A stretch of DNA of 64,000 nt from Bradyrhizobium huanghuaihaiense (GCF_007830635.1 NZ_VLLA01000020.1:1-64000), one strand, 5' to 3'. Positions 1 through 8,594 are shown, numbered from the stretch's first letter. The notes: generated by a model from the letters alone, not told the origin. Numbers and translations: made by a program.

Positions 1-2
1 CG

Positions 3-173
3 GTCAAATACGAAGAAGTTTATCTCCGCGCCTACGACAGCGTGTCCGAGGCGCGAGCGTCAATTGCCAAGTATCTGGCCTTCTACAATCAGGGACGCCC
101 TCACTCGAGCCTTGACGGGCGCACGCCCGACGAGGCTTACTTCGGCACGCAAGCTATGGTGATGGCCGCATGA
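3..173 (+). CDS. IS3-family transposase, C-terminal fragment
   Basis: This is the last 56 residues of a DDE integrase-core (rve) transposase, open at the window edge. The readable part contains YLAFYNQGRPHSSL followed by GRTPDEAYF, the hallmark C-terminal stretch of IS3-family OrfB proteins, whose catalytic glutamate lies just upstream. It would catalyse cut-and-paste movement of its own element. The start lies outside the window, so whether the full gene is intact cannot be judged. Confidence 0.85.
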   Translation, partial: VKYEEVYLRAYDSVSEARASIAKYLAFYNQGRPHSSLDGRTPDEAYFGTQAMVMAA

Positions 174-182
174 CCGTCGCCG

Positions 183-239
183 ACGATTTTGTCGTCGCTC
201 TGGTCGGGCTACGCCCTCCCGACGCAACGACAAAATCGT
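183..239. repeat. Large stem-loop in the IS end
   Basis: A perfect 13-base inverted repeat, ACGATTTTGTCGT at 183-195 and its complement at 227-239, encloses a second short inverted pair (GTCGGG at 203-208, CCCGAC at 218-223). It lies just after the transposase stop codon, so it may end transposase transcription or block read-through. Confidence 0.6.
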
Positions 240-682
240 AAAGCCCCGCGTTCAGCATAACCCGGCAGGAATCCACTTAAATCCAGCGGGGCGCTGTCCA
301 AACAACCGGGGCCAGCTCTGAATGCATTGGCTTGCGCGTTCTCGCGCCGGACCAGGAGCTGCAGCTTCGAGATTCCAGCCGCGCGCAGCCAGTCCTCCGC
401 TGCAGCCATGACCACGCGTCCATAGCCGCGCTTCTGGCTGTCAGGATCGACCGCAACATAATAGACCCAGCCGCGATGGCCGTCATGGCCGACCATGACG
501 GTCGCGACGATCCCGCCGGCCTCGCGGCCGACCAGCACAGTCGAATTCTCCCGCCGCCGCGCCAGCGCGATGTCGGCATGCGGGTCGTTCCAGGGCCGCG
601 TCAGGCCGCAGCGCTGCCACAGCGCGACGACCTTCTCGACGTCGGCTTCCTTAATTGCATCGATGGTAAGAGACACGCTCAC
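209..682 (-). CDS. GNAT N-acetyltransferase with 3' end replaced by IS sequence
   Basis: Residues 1-121 read as a normal GNAT acetyltransferase of the YpeA-like type: LWQRCGLTRPWNDP near the N-terminus, GHDGHRGWVYYVAVDP, and an acetyl-CoA loop reading QKRGYGRVVM. Homology stops at NAQANAF (about position 320), exactly where family members continue with FYxxLGYE. The last 36 residues are unrelated and come from the IS end. The GTG start overlaps the stop of the upstream FAD oxidase by four bases, so the two were translationally coupled. Losing the final strand and helix probably inactivates the enzyme. The substrate is unknown. Confidence 0.7.
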   Translation of the reverse strand: MSVSLTIDAIKEADVEKVVALWQRCGLTRPWNDPHADIALARRRENSTVLVGREAGGIVATVMVGHDGHRGWVYYVAVDPDSQKRGYGRVVMAAAEDWLRAAGISKLQLLVRRENAQANAFRAGPGCLDSAPLDLSGFLPGYAERGALRFCRCVGRA

Positions 683-2106
683 AGCACCTTCCCCGGATTC
701 ATGATGCCGAGCGGATCGAGCATCGCCTTGATCGACCGCATCAGCTCGATCGCGGTCTTGTCCTTCACCTCGGGCAGCTCGTCGCGCTTGAGCACGCCGA
801 TGCCATGCTCGGCCGAGATCGAGCCGCCCATGCGCAGCACGATCTCGAACACCACAGCGTTCATCTCGTGCCAGCGCGCCAGATAATCGGCCGTGTTGGC
901 GCCGATCGGCTGGCTGATATTGTAGTGCAGATTGCCGTCGCCGAGATGGCCGAACGGCACCGGCCGCGCGCCGGGGATCAGCTTGACGACGGCGGCATCG
1001 GCCTCCGCGATGAAGGCAGGCACGGCGGCGACGGGCACGGAGATGTCGTGCTTGATCGAGCCGCCCTCAGGCTTCTGCGCCGCCGACATTTCCTCGCGCA
1101 GCTTCCAGAAATTGTTGCGCTGGGCGAGGCTGGCCGCGATCACGGCGTCGTCGACGATCTCCTCCTCCATGGCGCGGCCGAGGATCGTCTCCAGCGGCGT
1201 GCGGGCATCGTCGCCGGGAGAGGACAATTCCATCAGCACGTACCAGGGATGCTTCTCGGCAAGCGGATCGCGCACGTCGATGCCGTGGCGGACCGAGAAA
1301 TCGACCGCCATCTCCGACAGCAATTCAAAGCTCGTCAGCGCGTTGGCGGCTTCGCCTTGCGCGATCGTCAGCAGCTTCAAGGCCGCCGCCGGCGATTTCA
1401 GTCCGACATAGGCGGTCTCGACCGCCCGCGGCTTCGGAAACAGCTTTAGCGTCGCCGCCGTGATGATGCCGAGCGTGCCTTCCGCACCGATGAAGAGGTT
1501 GTGCAGATTGTAGCCGGTGTTGTCCTTCTTCAGCTTCGACAGCACGTTGAGTACGCGCCCGTCGGCGAGAACCACTTCCAGCCCCAGCGCCATCTCGCGC
1601 GCGACACCATAGGCGAGCGCGGCGGTGCCGCCGGCGTTAGTCGACAAATTCCCGCCGATGGTGCAGCTGCCTTCGGCGCCGAGCGACAGCGGAAACAGCC
1701 GGTCGACGTCGGACGCCTTCTGCTGCGCGATTTGCAGCACCACGCCGGCCTCGCAGGTCATGGTGTTGGAGGCGGTGTCGACCTCGCGGATCTTGTCGAG
1801 GCGCCGCAGCGACACCACCACCTCGCCATTGTGCGGCGTCTGGCCGCCGACGAGCCCGGTGTTGCCGCCCTGCGGCACCAGCGCAATCCTGTGTTCAGAG
1901 GCGAGCTTGCAGATCGCGGCGACTTCCGCGGTCGAGCCCGGGCGCAGCACCAGCGGCGAGCGGCCGTGGAACAAATTGCGCTCCTCGGTGACGTAAGGCT
2001 CGATGTCGGTCGCATCGGTGATGGCGTGGCGCTCGCCGACGATCTTGCGGAATTGTTCGATCAGCTCGGGCGCGAGCGGAGGTGGGGCAGTTTTGTTGAT
2101 GTTCAT
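679..2106 (-). CDS. FAD-binding 2-hydroxyacid dehydrogenase (GlcD/D2HGDH family)
   Basis: This 475-residue flavoprotein oxidises a D-2-hydroxyacid (lactate, glycolate or 2-hydroxyglutarate type) to the keto acid. The N-terminal FAD_binding_4 half shows the PQGGNTGLVGGQ flavin loop and GAEGTLGIIT. The C-terminal FAD-oxidase half shows HLGDGNLHYN, a metal and substrate motif, and SAEHGIGVLKRD. It ends in GIMNPGKVL, as the family normally does, so it is full length. It precedes the GNAT fragment in an operon and lies 15 bases after the Sua5 gene on the same strand. Which 2-hydroxyacid it prefers cannot be read from sequence; D-lactate or D-2-hydroxyglutarate is most likely. Confidence 0.88.
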   Translation of the reverse strand: MNINKTAPPPLAPELIEQFRKIVGERHAITDATDIEPYVTEERNLFHGRSPLVLRPGSTAEVAAICKLASEHRIALVPQGGNTGLVGGQTPHNGEVVVSLRRLDKIREVDTASNTMTCEAGVVLQIAQQKASDVDRLFPLSLGAEGSCTIGGNLSTNAGGTAALAYGVAREMALGLEVVLADGRVLNVLSKLKKDNTGYNLHNLFIGAEGTLGIITAATLKLFPKPRAVETAYVGLKSPAAALKLLTIAQGEAANALTSFELLSEMAVDFSVRHGIDVRDPLAEKHPWYVLMELSSPGDDARTPLETILGRAMEEEIVDDAVIAASLAQRNNFWKLREEMSAAQKPEGGSIKHDISVPVAAVPAFIAEADAAVVKLIPGARPVPFGHLGDGNLHYNISQPIGANTADYLARWHEMNAVVFEIVLRMGGSISAEHGIGVLKRDELPEVKDKTAIELMRSIKAMLDPLGIMNPGKVL

Positions 2107-2121
2107 CTCGTCTCTTCGCTC

Positions 2122-3129
2122 TTATCGTGCCACCGCAGCGCGCCGCAGTCGGTCATTGATCGCTTCGCCCAGCCCTTCCTCGGGGATCGACATGACGGCG
2201 ATCGCCTTCGGCGCCTTCGCATCCAGGCTGCGAAGATAGCCGAACAGATTGGCGGCGGCTTCATCGAGATCACCGGCGGGCGACAAATTCATGACAGCCG
2301 CGGCAGCATCAATGCCGGGCAGGCGCGAAGGTCCGAACGCGAGCAGCGCTTCATCAGGCGCAACGTCCTGCGCGCGGAGCCGCACATTGGCGCGCGGCGC
2401 GTAATGCGAGGCCAGCATGCCCGGCGCCAGCGGCTGGCTGTCGTCGCTGCCGGCCTCCACAGGCGGTCGCGCCAGGGCTGCGCCGAGCACCGCCTCGATC
2501 CGCTCACGCGACAATCCTCCGGGCCGAAGCAGCATCGGCGCATCGAAGCAGCCGACAATCGTCGATTCGACGCCGACGTCGACCGGCCCGCCGTCGACGA
2601 TGAGGTCGATCCGCCCCGCAAGGTCGCTTTCAACATGGGCGGCCAGCGTCGGCGAGACGTGGCCGGAGATGTTGGCGGACGGCGCCACCACCGCTCCGCC
2701 AAAGGCGCGCAGGATCGCCTGCGCCACCGGGTGGGCGGGAATGCGGATCGCGACGGTGTCGAGACCTGCGGTGGCGAGATCCGCCACCGGACAGTCGTCC
2801 GTCTTCGGCACCACCAGGGTCAGCGGCCCCGGCCAGAATGCCTCCGCAAGCTTCAGCGCGCGGGCGTCGAACCGGCCGATCCGGCGCGCAGCGGCGATGT
2901 CCGCGACATGGGCGATCAGCGGATTGAAGGCGGGCCGGCCCTTGGCGCCGTAGATATGGGCGACCGCACTGGCATTGGCGGCGTCCGCGCCGAGCCCGTA
3001 GACCGTCTCGGTCGGGAACGCGACCAGCCCGCCGGCCGCGAGCGTCCGGGCGGCGGCCCCGGCGGCGGCCTCGCCGGCCGGTAAAATCAGCGTTTCAAGA
3101 CCCGTTTTCACAGGGACAAAATTCCTCAT
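2122..3129 (-). CDS. L-threonylcarbamoyladenylate synthase (Sua5/YrdC/TsaC)
   Basis: This protein makes threonylcarbamoyl-AMP from threonine, bicarbonate and ATP, the first step of t6A modification of ANN-decoding tRNAs. The YrdC domain (about residues 15-200) shows FPTETVYGLGADA, GRPAFNPL and SANISGHVSPT. A C-terminal Sua5 domain follows, with the PGMLASHYAP linker, so this is the long Sua5 form and not the short TsaC form. The start is the ATG at 3129, giving 335 residues; a GTG at 3111 is an alternative. The open frame runs on upstream to 3783, but that part crosses the tRNA gene and is not coding. It probably heads an operon with the FAD oxidase. Confidence 0.9.
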   Translation of the reverse strand: MRNFVPVKTGLETLILPAGEAAAGAAARTLAAGGLVAFPTETVYGLGADAANASAVAHIYGAKGRPAFNPLIAHVADIAAARRIGRFDARALKLAEAFWPGPLTLVVPKTDDCPVADLATAGLDTVAIRIPAHPVAQAILRAFGGAVVAPSANISGHVSPTLAAHVESDLAGRIDLIVDGGPVDVGVESTIVGCFDAPMLLRPGGLSRERIEAVLGAALARPPVEAGSDDSQPLAPGMLASHYAPRANVRLRAQDVAPDEALLAFGPSRLPGIDAAAAVMNLSPAGDLDEAAANLFGYLRSLDAKAPKAIAVMSIPEEGLGEAINDRLRRAAVAR

Positions 3130-3179
3130 CTCGGCCGCTTGCGGTGCGCCAAACCCGACGCTATAAGCCGCCTTCTTGT

Positions 3180-3256
3180 CGGAGTGTGGCTCAGCCCGGT
3201 AGAGCACTGCGTTCGGGACGCAGGGGTCGCAGGTTCGAATCCTGCCACTCCGACCA
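3180..3256 (+). tRNA. tRNA-Pro (anticodon CGG)
   Basis: A 77-base cloverleaf with encoded CCA. The acceptor arms are CGGAGTG and CACTCCG, the anticodon stem is CTGCG/CGCAG around loop TTCGGGA (anticodon CGG), and the T loop is GGTTCGAATCC. C1 at the 5' end is typical of tRNA-Pro. Confidence 0.96.
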
Positions 3257-3524
3257 TTCTTCCAAAAGTCGACGTTTTCCAGAGACTTGGCGGACCGGCC
3301 GCCGGCGCCTCGGAGCGCCTTTTTGCAACGATTTTCGGGACGGGTCCACGGCCGATTTGGGTCGGCAGGGCCGCTTGCCGATGCGGCATGGCTCCGCAAG
3401 GCGATCAGGGTGCAAGGCGGCCGAGTGGCCGGCTCGGCGATCCGCCGGAGCCCCCTCGTGTTCGCAGCCGCGCCACAGGCCCTGCCTGTGCTACCTAGCG
3501 ATATCGCCTCGATCCGGAGCCCCG

Positions 3525-5312
3525 ATGCAACGCCCCCGTCCAGCCCTGCCGCGATACGTGCTGATCGGCATGGCCGCGCTTGCGGCCATCGCGGCGGCGG
3601 GCTGGCTGGCCTACGTCCTCGCGCTGGATGCCGCCTTTGCGCGCATGGAGCGGGAGGCCAATGACCGGCTTGCACTGATTGCCAGCACCTTCGATGCGAC
3701 TGTTGCGCGCTATCGCTATTTGCCGGCGGTTCTGTCGCTCGCCGATCCCATCCGCGAGCTCTATCGAGACCCCCATGACGCATCGGCGACCGCCGCCGCC
3801 AACCGCTACCTCAAATCGCTCAATCAGGGAGCCCGGTCCGCCGAGCTCTATGTTCTCGACAGCACCGGCCTTGCGCTCGCGGCAAGCAATTTCGATCTGG
3901 ATTCGAGCTTCGTCGGACACAATTACGGGTTCCGCGCCTATTTCATGGACGCCATGCGAACCGGCGAAGGCCATTACTACGCCGTCGGCGCCACCACGGG
4001 ACAGCCCGGCTATTTCCTGTCGCATCGGATCATGGAGGGCGGCAAAACCCTCGGCGTCGCCGTGGTCAAGATCGATCTCAGTGCGCTCGAGGCGGACTGG
4101 GCAAGTGCTGGCGATCTCGTCGCGATGGAGGATGAGAATGGCGTGATCTTCCTCGCCAGCCGCGAGGACTGGAAATACCGTCCGCTGCTTCCGATCCCCG
4201 CGCAGCGGCTCGCAGAACTGAATGCCGCGCAGCAATTCGGTCAGGCGATCGACCCAGCTCCGGTCTTCGTGCCCAAAGGCGACCGGGAACGCGTTCAGAT
4301 CGGTCGCGCGCGCGGCCGAGGCAATGTCGAGCTCGGGGACTACGCCCTTCAGGTCCGGCCGCACGATCAGGGCTGGCGGCTGCTCCTGTTCTCGGACGTC
4401 GCCGATGCTCGGCGCAATGCGTCGACCGTCGCGATCGCGAGCGTCTTCGCCCTGATCGCCTCTCTGCTGGTCGTGCTGGTGGCCTATCAGCGGCGGCAGG
4501 TCGTCAGGGCGAAGCTCGATGCGCATGACGTGCTCGAGCGGCGCGTGGCCGAGCGCACGGAAGAGCTGCGCCGGACCATGGAAAGCCTCGTGCAGAGCGC
4601 CAAGCTTGCCAGCCTCGGTCAGGCGCTCGCCGGCGTCGCGCACGAGATCAACCAGCCGCTCGCGGCGCTGATCACCTATGTCGCGAGCAGCCGCGTCCTG
4701 CTCCGCCGCAACGAGGTCGATCGTGCCGCCGCCAATCTCGACCTGATGTCCTCGATCGCCGAGCGCATGATGGCGCTGATCGATCACCTCAGGATGTTCG
4801 CGCGGAAGGAGACCGGCACGCGCAGCGCCGTCGCGCTCGCGCCCGTCATCGACAATGCGATCCGCCTGCTGCAATACCGGATCGACAACGAGCATATCGA
4901 GGTGGTGCGCTCCGCGCCTGCCGAGCCGCTTCATGGTCTCGCCAATCCGATCCGGCTCGAGCAGGTCGTCGTCAACCTCCTGTCGAATGCGATCGATGCG
5001 ATGCGCGATCGCGAACGGCGGGTCCTCGGGGTCACACTCGACCGCCACGACGACAGCGCCGTGATCGAGGTCAGCGACACCGGTGCGGGCATCGCACCCG
5101 AGCATATCAAGTCTCTGTTCGACCCGTTCTTCACGACCAAGGAGATCGGCGAGGGGCTTGGTCTCGGGCTCTCGATCTCGTACGGAATTGTCAGGGAATT
5201 TGGAGGAGATATCCTGGTGGACAGCACGCCGGGCAGGGGCTCGACTTTCAAGGTCGTCATTCCGGTCATGGACGTCGCGCTAGCCTCGCCACATCAGGAA
5301 TTGCACGCATGA
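3525..5312 (+). CDS. dctB: Two-component sensor histidine kinase DctB
   Basis: A 595-residue membrane sensor that phosphorylates DctD in response to C4-dicarboxylates or related acids. It has an N-terminal membrane segment at about residues 10-32, a periplasmic PDC-type sensor domain (FVGHNYGFRAYF, GQPGYFLSHRI), a second membrane segment near residue 310, a short coiled coil, the phospho-acceptor box SLGQALAGVAHEINQPLAAL, and an ATPase domain with NLLSNAIDAM, DTGAGI and GLGLGLSIS. The start was chosen at the ATG at 3525, which precedes the first hydrophobic segment; upstream codons fall in the tRNA region. It overlaps dctD by four bases. The next gene is an MHS permease, not DctA, so the ligand may be a different acid. 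Confidence 0.88.
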   Translation: MQRPRPALPRYVLIGMAALAAIAAAGWLAYVLALDAAFARMEREANDRLALIASTFDATVARYRYLPAVLSLADPIRELYRDPHDASATAAANRYLKSLNQGARSAELYVLDSTGLALAASNFDLDSSFVGHNYGFRAYFMDAMRTGEGHYYAVGATTGQPGYFLSHRIMEGGKTLGVAVVKIDLSALEADWASAGDLVAMEDENGVIFLASREDWKYRPLLPIPAQRLAELNAAQQFGQAIDPAPVFVPKGDRERVQIGRARGRGNVELGDYALQVRPHDQGWRLLLFSDVADARRNASTVAIASVFALIASLLVVLVAYQRRQVVRAKLDAHDVLERRVAERTEELRRTMESLVQSAKLASLGQALAGVAHEINQPLAALITYVASSRVLLRRNEVDRAAANLDLMSSIAERMMALIDHLRMFARKETGTRSAVALAPVIDNAIRLLQYRIDNEHIEVVRSAPAEPLHGLANPIRLEQVVVNLLSNAIDAMRDRERRVLGVTLDRHDDSAVIEVSDTGAGIAPEHIKSLFDPFFTTKEIGEGLGLGLSISYGIVREFGGDILVDSTPGRGSTFKVVIPVMDVALASPHQELHA

Positions 5313-6667
5313 GCGGGTCCGTGCTCGTCGTCGACGACGAGGAGATCGTCCGCAATTCGGTGCGGCAATGGCTGGAGCTGGGCGGCTTCACGGTCCGGGC
5401 CGCCGCCGGCGCAGATGAGGCCGTTCGCCTCGTGACAGAGAGCCCGCCCGATGCCGTGCTGACCGATTTTCGCATGCCGCACCGATCCGGGCTGGAATTG
5501 ATGCGCGACGTTCACCGCGCCGATCCCGACATTCCCGTCGTGCTGCTGACCGCGCATGGCGATGTGCCCCTGGCGGTCGCTGCGATGCGCGAGGGCGCCT
5601 ACGACTTCCTGCAGAAGCCTCATGATCCCGAGCTCCTCTCCGCCGTCATGACGCGCGCCATCGAGCGGCGGCAGTTGAAGCTGCAGCTTCGCCAGCTCTC
5701 GGATCGCCTTGCCGCCCCCGGCGCGATCGATGCCCGCCTGGTCGGGCTGTCGAAGGCGATGGTGGCTGTGCGGGCCGGCATCCTCGAGCTGGCCCGTCAC
5801 GATCGCGACGTGATCGTCACCGGCGAGACCGGAACCGGCAAGGAGGTGGTGGCGCGGGCCCTGCACGATTTCGGTCCGCGTGCGAAGGCCCCCTTCGTCG
5901 CCGTGAACTGTGCCGCGATCCCGGCTGAGCTGTTCGAGAGCGAATTGTTCGGCCATGAGGCCGGCGCCTTCACCGGGGCACGTGGCGCCCGCATCGGAAA
6001 GTTCGAGCACGCCAGCGGCGGCACGCTCCTGCTCGACGAGATCGAGAGCATGCCGCTGCCGTTCCAGGCCAAGATCCTGCGCGCCCTCCAGGAGCGTACG
6101 ATCGAGCGCGTCGGCTCCAACAAGCTCCTGCCGGTCGACGTTCGCGTCATCGCGGCGGCGAAGGGTGATCTTGCGACCGAAAGCCGCCAGGGGCGCTTCC
6201 GTTCCGATCTCTACTTCCGCCTCGCGGCAGCGGAGATCAACCTGCCGCCGCTGCGCGAGCGCGGCAACGACGTCCTGCTGCTGTTCGAGCATTTCGCCGC
6301 CGCCGCCGCCAAGGGCGCGGGCCGCACCATGTCGTCGCTGCGAGCGAACGATCTCGATGCGCTGCTCGCCCATGACTGGCCAGGCAATGTGCGCGAGCTG
6401 AAGAACGTTGCCGAACGCTACGCGCTGGGGCTCGCGGCGACCGGCCGCAGCGTGGCCGAGATCCTGCGGCGTGGCGAACCGGGGGCGCCGCAGCGGACGC
6501 TCGCCGACCGCGTTGCGGCCTATGAGCGCGCGCTGATCGAGGCCGCCTTGCGCGAGCACGATTGGTCGATTGCCGCCGTCACCGAGGAGCTCGGCGTCCC
6601 GCGCCGGACCCTGAACGAGAAAATGGCGAAATACGCCCTGGCTCGGCCCGGCCGCAAGGATTCCTGA
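5309..6667 (+). CDS. dctD: Sigma-54-dependent response regulator DctD
   Basis: A 452-residue NtrC-family activator. The receiver domain has acidic VVDDEE and the phospho-acceptor D53 in LTDFRMP. The AAA+ domain has Walker A GETGTGKEV and the sigma-54 contact loop ESELFGHEAGAFTGA. A Fis-type helix-turn-helix (AAVTEELGVPRRTLNEKM) closes the protein. Phosphorylated DctD remodels sigma-54 holoenzyme at promoters with upstream palindromes. Such a promoter and two palindromes lie directly downstream, ahead of the permease gene. The ATGA overlap with dctB shows translational coupling. Confidence 0.9.
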   Translation: MSGSVLVVDDEEIVRNSVRQWLELGGFTVRAAAGADEAVRLVTESPPDAVLTDFRMPHRSGLELMRDVHRADPDIPVVLLTAHGDVPLAVAAMREGAYDFLQKPHDPELLSAVMTRAIERRQLKLQLRQLSDRLAAPGAIDARLVGLSKAMVAVRAGILELARHDRDVIVTGETGTGKEVVARALHDFGPRAKAPFVAVNCAAIPAELFESELFGHEAGAFTGARGARIGKFEHASGGTLLLDEIESMPLPFQAKILRALQERTIERVGSNKLLPVDVRVIAAAKGDLATESRQGRFRSDLYFRLAAAEINLPPLRERGNDVLLLFEHFAAAAAKGAGRTMSSLRANDLDALLAHDWPGNVRELKNVAERYALGLAATGRSVAEILRRGEPGAPQRTLADRVAAYERALIEAALREHDWSIAAVTEELGVPRRTLNEKMAKYALARPGRKDS

Positions 6668-6678
6668 GCCGTCGGCGA

Positions 6679-6730
6679 TCGGCGGAAATCCGCCGATGTC
6701 GGCATTCGCGTCGGCGGATTCCTGCCGACG
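6679..6730 (+). promoter_or_regulatory. Two upstream activator palindromes, probable DctD sites
   Basis: A perfect palindrome TCGGCGGA-AA-TCCGCCGA lies at 6679-6696. A related copy, TCGGCGGATTCCTGCCGA, lies at 6711-6728 inside a CGTCGGC...GCCGACG pair at 6709-6730. Their starts are 32 bases apart, about three helical turns, and they sit roughly 85-130 bases upstream of the sigma-54 element, the usual place for enhancer sites. Assignment to DctD is inferred from proximity. Confidence 0.7.
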
Positions 6731-6812
6731 TTTTGGCCCTCGCGAGGCCGTCCTCCTCGAAAATCTGCGCAATTCCCGGCAATTCTCCGCGTTTCCGCGC
6801 GCCGCTCGCGAT

Positions 6813-6828
6813 TGGCACAGCCGTTGCT
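6813..6828 (+). promoter_or_regulatory. Sigma-54 (RpoN) -24/-12 promoter
   Basis: TGGCAC at 6813-6818 and TTGCT at 6824-6828 match the consensus TGGCAC-N5-TTGCW with exact spacing. The GTG start of the permease lies 51 bases downstream, so the promoter would give a leader of about 40 bases. Confidence 0.88.
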
Positions 6829-6878
6829 GAAGGAGCGCCGAAACCATCCGGTTTTCCAATAAATCTGCGGAGGACGTC

Positions 6879-8222
6879 GTGAGTTCACAGGAAGCCTCAA
6901 TTCAAACCATCGGCGCACCCGTCACGGAGACGCGCGCGGATAGCCTCGACATGAAGCGCCGGTTGCGGGCGATCTTCGTCGGCTCCGTCGGCAATCTCGT
7001 CGAGTGGTACGATTTCTACGCCTATGCGGCGTTCTCGCTCTATTTCGCCAAGGCGTTTTTCCCCGACGGGGATGAAGTGGTGCAGCAACTCAACGCGGCC
7101 CTGCTGTTTGCGGCGGGCTTCCTGGTGCGTCCCCTCGGCGGCTGGCTGTTCGGCCATCTCGCCGATCGCTACGGGCGGCGCAACGCCCTGACGCTGTCCG
7201 TCGTGATGATGTGCTTCGGGTCGCTGATCATCGCGGTGACGCCGACTTACGCCTCGATCGGGCTGGCGGCTCCCGTCATCCTCGGCCTTGCGCGCGTCCT
7301 GCAGGGCCTGAGCCTCGGCGGCGAGTACGGCACCAGCGCCACCTATCTCAGCGAGGTCGCGGACGAGAAGAATCGCGGCTTCTATTCCAGCTTCCAGTAT
7401 GTGACGCTGATCGGCGGTCAGCTCTGCGCCATCCTCGTGCTGCTCCTGCTGCAGAAGGTGTTTCTCTCGACCGAGGAGATCCGCGCCTGGGGCTGGCGCG
7501 TGCCGTTTGCGTTCGGCGCCGTGCTCGCGGTCGTGGCCGCGCTGATGCGCAGCAACCTTCATGAGACCGATGCCTTCAAGAGCAGCCAGGCGGCGGTCAA
7601 GAAATCCAGCTCGATCCGCATGCTGCTGAACTATCCGCGCGAGCTTCTGCTGGTGGTCGGGCTGACCATGGGCGGCACGGCGGCCTTCTACACCTACACC
7701 ACCTATATGCAGAAATTCCTTCGCCTCTCGGTGAAGCTGACCGACGACCAGACCACCATGGTGACGGCAGGAAGCCTCGTCTTCGCGATGATGCTCCAGC
7801 CGATCTACGGCGCGATCTCCGACCGCATCGGGCGCAAATGGCTCCTGATCGGATTCGGCGTGTCCGGCACGCTGTTCACCATTCCGTTGTTGACGACGCT
7901 CCAGGCGACGCATGATGCCTTCTCGGCCTTCCTCCTCATCGCCGCTGCCTGGATGATCGTGTCGGGCTACACGGCGATCAATGCGGTGGTGAAAGCCGAA
8001 TTGTTTCCGACCAGCGTGCGGGCGACCGGCGTCGGGGTGCCCTATGCGCTGACCGTCTCGATCTTCGGCGGCACCGCGGAATCGATTGCGCTCTGGTTCA
8101 AGTCCATCGGTCACGAAAGCTGGTTCTACTGGTATCTGACCGGCTGCATCGCGGTGTCGCTGCTGGTCTATCTGACCATGCGTGACACCAAGACCATGTC
8201 CGCAATGGATCGGCACGAATAG
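6879..8222 (+). CDS. MHS-family organic acid:H+ symporter (KgtP-like)
   Basis: A 447-residue, 12-helix major facilitator of the metabolite:H+ symporter family, which imports alpha-ketoglutarate, citrate, proline or similar acids. Signature stretches are GNLVEWYDFYAYAAF at the first helix, the loop GHLADRYGRRNAL, and GLSLGGEYGTSATYL. The overall wording is closest to KgtP. The GTG start at 6879 has GGAGGA five bases upstream. It sits directly after dctBD behind a sigma-54 promoter, so DctD very probably controls it. This differs from the classic arrangement, in which DctBD controls the unrelated carrier DctA. The substrate is inferred, not shown. Confidence 0.88.
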   Translation: MSSQEASIQTIGAPVTETRADSLDMKRRLRAIFVGSVGNLVEWYDFYAYAAFSLYFAKAFFPDGDEVVQQLNAALLFAAGFLVRPLGGWLFGHLADRYGRRNALTLSVVMMCFGSLIIAVTPTYASIGLAAPVILGLARVLQGLSLGGEYGTSATYLSEVADEKNRGFYSSFQYVTLIGGQLCAILVLLLLQKVFLSTEEIRAWGWRVPFAFGAVLAVVAALMRSNLHETDAFKSSQAAVKKSSSIRMLLNYPRELLLVVGLTMGGTAAFYTYTTYMQKFLRLSVKLTDDQTTMVTAGSLVFAMMLQPIYGAISDRIGRKWLLIGFGVSGTLFTIPLLTTLQATHDAFSAFLLIAAAWMIVSGYTAINAVVKAELFPTSVRATGVGVPYALTVSIFGGTAESIALWFKSIGHESWFYWYLTGCIAVSLLVYLTMRDTKTMSAMDRHE

Positions 8223-8256
8223 GGCCTAGGCGTTGGTGCCGGCGGCGTGGACGTCC

Positions 8257-8583
8257 TCACCGCCGCGCCACCAGCACGCCCAGCAGGAATGCCACCATCA
8301 GCGACGGCAGTGGTGCCTCGCGCACCATGCCGCGCACGATGTCCGTCCAGTGCTGCTCCGGGACGAGTCTTGGCGACCTGACTTCGGGCATCGGCGGAAT
8401 GTCGAAGTTCGATGCGAGTTCGGCGATCTCGCTTTGCGCGAGCTGGACGCCGTCGCGGATGCGGAAGATGGCGGCTTCCGATCGCTCGCGCGGGCCGAGC
8501 GACATCAGCGTCGCGATCGCGGTGCGCAACGTCATCTCGCCAAAACCCTGCAGCCTTACCGACTCCTCGGGGTCCGACGTCAT
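8257..8583 (-). CDS. Hypothetical protein with C-terminal membrane anchor
   Basis: A 108-residue protein of unknown function. It is mostly soluble and helical, with a single hydrophobic segment at the very C-terminus (LPSLMVAFLLGVLVARR), which suggests a tail-anchored inner-membrane protein. The start chosen is the ATG at 8583; the frame stays open further upstream, but that part overlaps the small gene at 8595-8708, which ends 11 bases before this ATG. The two probably form an operon. I do not recognise a named family. Confidence 0.6.
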   Translation of the reverse strand: MTSDPEESVRLQGFGEMTLRTAIATLMSLGPRERSEAAIFRIRDGVQLAQSEIAELASNFDIPPMPEVRSPRLVPEQHWTDIVRGMVREAPLPSLMVAFLLGVLVARR

Positions 8584-8594
8584 GTGATCATCCC

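Larger units (their letters stand above)
1..304 (+). mobile_element. Right end of an IS3-family insertion sequence
   Basis: The window opens inside an insertion sequence. It holds the C-terminus of an IS3-type transposase, about 130 non-coding bases with a large hairpin, and then a run ending in TGTCCAAACA that has the CA terminus expected of an IS3 inverted repeat. The exact boundary is uncertain: recognisable GNAT coding sequence from the neighbouring gene starts only at about 320. The left end and target duplication are outside the window. Confidence 0.6.

Noticed and set aside
3180..3256. tRNA-Pro as an integration site of a genomic island.
   Set aside because: No integrase gene and no repeat of the tRNA 3' end were found in the window.
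3144..3524. N-terminal extension of the dctB frame.
   Set aside because: It would translate the tRNA gene; the ATG at 3525 before the first membrane helix is a normal DctB start.
3130..3783. N-terminal extension of the Sua5 frame to 3783.
   Set aside because: It would run antisense through tRNA-Pro and into dctB; the family starts at about 3129.
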